From: Streptomyces griseocarneus
GTDB taxonomy: Bacteria; Actinomycetota; Actinomycetes; Streptomycetales; Streptomycetaceae
Assembly (NCBI RefSeq): GCF_014655595.1
Contig: NZ_BNBL01000001.1
Span: 474,310-538,309 of the forward strand
Direction of reading: 5' to 3'
DNA length: 64,000 nt
Below the pieces are notes generated by a model. That model saw only the letters and a list, made by a program, of their open reading frames with translations, was not told where the DNA came from and ran no database searches. Of the stretch, positions 61,654 to 64,000 are shown one piece after another; position 1 is the stretch's first letter, and each line of letters starts with the position of its first letter. Position numbers and translations under genes: made by a program.

Positions 61654-62064
61654 CGGTGTTTCCCCCCGTGACCTGCTCAATTCCCCGTTCGAGCCCGCCC
61701 AGATATTTCATGTGTGCGGGCTCGGGACAAGGGTAATTCAGGCCGACGGCATTCCGGCGGGGGATTTTCCGGCAGGCGTCGACAAAGGATGAGACGGCAT
61801 ACGCAGAAAAACGGCCGAAGATCCTCCGGAAATACCGGACGGAAATGCGCCGGTGTGCTCCGACAACACACGCCGGTCGTCTCATGGTGCGCGTGACGCG
61901 CTTGTGCCTCTCCCGCGTACTCCTTCAGGAGTACGGAAAAGCCCGTACTCAAGTACGACGCCCCGGCCACCGGCGGACGGCATCGTGGAGGGCATGGATC
62001 ACCAGGGGACGGATCGAAGAGACGGGCCGCATCGCGCGGACGGCCCGGGCGAGGGGGGACGGAC
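61654..62064. other. Divergent intergenic region between the bisindole operon and the EamA transporter gene
   Basis: 411 bp without a credible gene, clearly richer in A/T than its surroundings on the operon side (about 61660-61870). It should hold the promoters of both divergent units. On the minus strand TTGTCC followed after 17-18 bp by AATATC/ATATCT (near 61703-61732) is a weak promoter candidate for the operon. The inverted-repeat cluster at 61915-61957 is listed separately. Confidence 0.5.
61915..61957. promoter_or_regulatory. Nested GTAC inverted repeats upstream of the EamA transporter
   Basis: CGTACTCCT-TC-AGGAGTACG (61916-61935) is a perfect dyad. Its right half also pairs with a third copy, GAGTACGG-AAAAGC-CCGTACTC (61929-61950), and AAGTACG follows. 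The two hairpins are mutually exclusive if transcribed, and the repeats could equally be tandem operator half-sites. It lies 108 bp before the transporter start. Confidence 0.6.
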
Positions 62065-63039
62065 GTGAGCACGCTCGCCCAGGCGGTGTTGCTGTGCCTG
62101 GTGTCCGCCGTCTGCTACGCCGGCGCGGCCATCGCGCAGGAGCGCGTCGCCGCCACCGGCCGCGCGTACGCGGCGTACGCGCCGCTGCGCCGCCCCGGCT
62201 GGTGGGGCGCGGTCGTGCTCACCGGGCTGGGGTCCGCACTTCACGTCGTGGCGCTGGCCTGGGGGCCGCTGAGCCTGGTGCAGCCGCTGGGCGCCCTGAC
62301 GATCGTCTTCGCCCTGCCGATGGCCGCCCTGTTCGCACGCCGGCCCGTCGGCCGCGCCGGCTGGCGCGGCGCCCTGCTGGCCACCGTGGGGCTGGCCGGA
62401 CTGCTCAGCCTGACCGGGCCGCCGCGCACGGAATCCCTCGCCGCCACGGAACGGCCGGTCCTGGCCGCCGTGGTGCTCGCGTTCGTCGTCGTGGTGGCGC
62501 TCGGCGCGCGCCGGCTGCGCCGGCCGGTCGTCCGCGGCGTGGCGCTGGCGACGGCCGCCGGCGCCGCCTTCGGGATGGCCTCGGTCTTCACCAAGGCCGT
62601 CGCCGAGGACTGGGCCGCGCACCAGGCCGTGGCCGCCCTGCTGCCGCCCCTCGGCGTCATCGCCCTGCTCGCCTCGGCGGGCATGCTGCTGTCACAGGCC
62701 TCCTACCGCGGCGCCGGCCTCGCCGCTCCCCTGGCCACGGTGACCGTCGTCAACCCCGTGGTCGCCGCGGCGGTCGGCGTCCTGGCGCTCGGCGAGGGCT
62801 TCCGCTTCGGCGCGGCCGGCGGCCTGCTCGCGGGCGCGGCCGGGCTGCTGGCGGCGGCCGGCGTGGTGTCACTGACGCTGCAGGGCCCCGCGGGCGGGGC
62901 ACGAGAGGTCGTCGTGGCGGCCGGACCGGCGCGCGCGGCCGGGCCCGCGGCGGCGGGATCCGTGGCCGTGCCCGTGCCCGGCGCACGGGCGCACGGCCGG
63001 CGCCCGGTGCCCAGCCGCTCCGGCGCGGGGCAGAGCTGA
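62065..63039 (+). CDS. DMT/EamA family transporter
   Basis: A 324-residue membrane protein with about ten hydrophobic helices in two similar halves: LCLVSAVCYAGAAIAQERVAA at the start of the first, GVALATAAGAAFGMASVFTKAV at the start of the second. SLVQPLGALTIVFALPMAALF and LATVTVVNPVVAAAVGVLALGE are the typical ends of each EamA half. A Pro/Ala/Arg-rich cytoplasmic tail follows. GTG 62065 has GAGGGGGGA upstream. It is divergent from the bisindole operon. Export of the product or a related metabolite is possible; such proteins are also common as stand-alone genes. Confidence 0.85.
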   Translation: MSTLAQAVLLCLVSAVCYAGAAIAQERVAATGRAYAAYAPLRRPGWWGAVVLTGLGSALHVVALAWGPLSLVQPLGALTIVFALPMAALFARRPVGRAGWRGALLATVGLAGLLSLTGPPRTESLAATERPVLAAVVLAFVVVVALGARRLRRPVVRGVALATAAGAAFGMASVFTKAVAEDWAAHQAVAALLPPLGVIALLASAGMLLSQASYRGAGLAAPLATVTVVNPVVAAAVGVLALGEGFRFGAAGGLLAGAAGLLAAAGVVSLTLQGPAGGAREVVVAAGPARAAGPAAAGSVAVPVPGARAHGRRPVPSRSGAGQS

Positions 63040-63174
63040 CGGGCCGTAAGTCGTAGGCCGGCACCGGATGCGGGACGGCGACCGGAGGCGCCCGGTGCGC
63101 CGGAGGCGCCATGGCGCTCGTAGGCCGGTTCACGCCACCATGGTGATCCGCCGCCTCTTTCCGGAGGAGCCCCC

Positions 63175-63675
63175 ATGGACTTCGACGTCGTCGTGGAGAT
63201 CCCGCAAGGCAGCCGCAACAAGTACGAGATGGACCACGCGTCGGGGCGCATCCGGCTGGACCGGATGCTGTTCACCTCGACCCGCTACCCGGCCGACTAC
63301 GGCTACATCGACAAGACCCTCGGCGCCGACGGGGAGCCGCTGGACGCGCTCGTGCTGGCGGGTGATCCCACCTTCCCCGGCATCGTCATCCGGTGCCGGG
63401 CGATCGGGCTCTTCCGGATGCGCGACGAACGGGGCAAGGACGACAAGGTGTTGTGCGTGCCGTCGGGGGACCCGCGCCACGAGCACCTGAGGGACCTGCG
63501 GCACCTGCCGGAGTTCGACCGGCTGGAGATCCAGCACTTCTTCGAGGTCTACAAGGAGCTCGAACCCGGCAAGTCGGTGGAAGCCGCCCGCTGGGCGGGC
63601 CGGGACGCCGCCGAGACCGAGATCGTCGCCTCGCGCGTGCGGGCCGAGCGGGCGGGGGAGAGCGCGCGCTGGTGA
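63175..63675 (+). CDS. ppa: Inorganic pyrophosphatase
   Basis: A 166-residue family I soluble pyrophosphatase: VVVEIPQGSRNKYEMDHASG (Lys and Glu of the active site), the signature DKTLGADGEPLDALVL (D-x-D-P-x-D type, here D-G-E-P-L-D with the metal Asp present), then GKDDKVLCVP and FFEVYKELEPGKSVE. It hydrolyses pyrophosphate released by adenylating and polymerising enzymes in the cytoplasm. The start follows GGAGGAG. This is a housekeeping gene and probably marks the right border of the accessory region. Confidence 0.95.
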   Translation: MDFDVVVEIPQGSRNKYEMDHASGRIRLDRMLFTSTRYPADYGYIDKTLGADGEPLDALVLAGDPTFPGIVIRCRAIGLFRMRDERGKDDKVLCVPSGDPRHEHLRDLRHLPEFDRLEIQHFFEVYKELEPGKSVEAARWAGRDAAETEIVASRVRAERAGESARW

Positions 63676-63722
63676 GGGGTCCGCCCGGGCCGCACCGGCC
63701 GCGGTCCGGGCGGGTCGCGCCG

Positions 63723-64000
63723 TCAGGCCTGGCGCAGCAGGGCCGCCAGGTCGCTGTCCACGTCGAGGTGGCCGCCCTCGCCGCCCACCGGGACCAGCGT
63801 GTACGTGCGGGCCAGGAACGCCCGTAGCTCAGGGGTGTCGATCTGCACCATGGCCACGCCCTCCGGCGCGTGGAACTCCAGCACCGTGCGGTGCGGGCCG
63901 CACGGCCACACCCGTACGTCGCCGCCGCCCGCCGAGCGCAGCAGGCCCCGCGCCAGCAGCTCGCGGGCGAAGGCCCATTCGACGTCCGCCCCGTCGAGGG
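63723..64000 (-). CDS. SsgA-like sporulation/cell-division regulator (5' truncated by window edge)
   Basis: The frame on the minus strand is open to the window edge; the start lies beyond 64000. The visible 91 codons read VEWAFARELLARGL, GGGDVRVWP, then MVQIDTPELRAFLARTYTLVPVGGE and a short acidic tail DVDSDLAALLRQA. This matches the C-terminal half of SsgA-like proteins (SALPs), small actinomycete proteins that steer peptidoglycan synthesis and septum placement during sporulation. Which SALP it is cannot be told from this part. Confidence 0.8.
   Translation of the reverse strand, partial: LDGADVEWAFARELLARGLLRSAGGGDVRVWPCGPHRTVLEFHAPEGVAMVQIDTPELRAFLARTYTLVPVGGEGGHLDVDSDLAALLRQA

Noticed and set aside
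61677..62072. Minus-strand open frame of 131 codons in the divergent region before the RebO-like gene
   Set aside because: Pro/Arg-rich translation with no domain or convincing ribosome binding site. It overlaps the expected promoters and the inverted repeats.

Overview
The window is high-GC chromosomal DNA from a Streptomyces-type actinomycete. The base composition, the GTG starts, the translationally coupled genes (ATGA/GTGA/TGATG overlaps), an ANTAR/SpoIIE phosphatase, an SsgA-like protein at the right edge, IdeR/DmdR-type iron boxes and a single TTA (bldA-type) codon in a secondary-metabolism gene all point that way. I saw no rRNA, CRISPR array, insertion sequence or prophage. One tRNA gene, tRNA-Leu(GAG), is present.

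Layout. 0-4.2 kb: tail of an MFS transporter carrying carboxypeptidase-regulatory-like repeats, a PAS protein and a large ANTAR-GAF-PAS-PAS-PP2C phosphatase. 4.4-8.6 kb: a three-peptidase operon (M55 DppA-like, M20, S9) suited to degrading D-amino-acid peptides. 8.6-19.1 kb: a complete catecholate siderophore locus. It has a divergent siderophore ABC ATPase, two iron boxes, the 2,3-dihydroxybenzoate genes entA, entC, entE and entB, a free-standing aryl carrier protein, an EntF-type C-A-PCP-TE synthetase whose A-domain pocket reads as serine, and an Sfp-type phosphopantetheinyl transferase. This predicts enterobactin-type chemistry. 19.1-21.7 kb: a fused double alpha/beta hydrolase facing a MerR regulator across a 19-bp-spacer promoter. 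21.7-49 kb: mostly ordinary accessory genes (acyltransferase, GNAT, RCC1-repeat protein, MBL hydrolase, methyltransferase, VOC protein, DUF5107 protein, alanine-dehydrogenase-like enzyme, APC permease, TetR/SDR pair, Tat flavoprotein, pterin dehydratase, AKR, acyl-CoA ligase, sialidase, GAP1-like conflict protein, FdhD). This stretch includes two broken genes: a response-regulator remnant, and an aldehyde dehydrogenase frameshifted by a 19-bp tandem duplication.

49-63 kb holds the most distinctive system. Four overlapping minus-strand genes encode an L-tryptophan oxidase (RebO/StaO-like), a chromopyrrolic acid synthase (RebD/StaD/VioB-like), a RebC/StaC-like flavoprotein and a cytochrome P450 (RebP/StaP-like). 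This is the core set for an indolocarbazole aglycone. Two paralogous group-A flavin monooxygenases converge on the operon, and the first carries the TTA codon. An MFS transporter and a DMT/EamA transporter flank it. There is no glycosyltransferase, halogenase, methyltransferase or pathway regulator in the window, so the product looks like an oxidised, unglycosylated bisindole, possibly of indolotryptoline type. The right end carries inorganic pyrophosphatase and an SsgA-like protein.

All functional calls come from reading motifs and gene order by eye. No database search was run, and residue positions are approximate unless a codon position is given.
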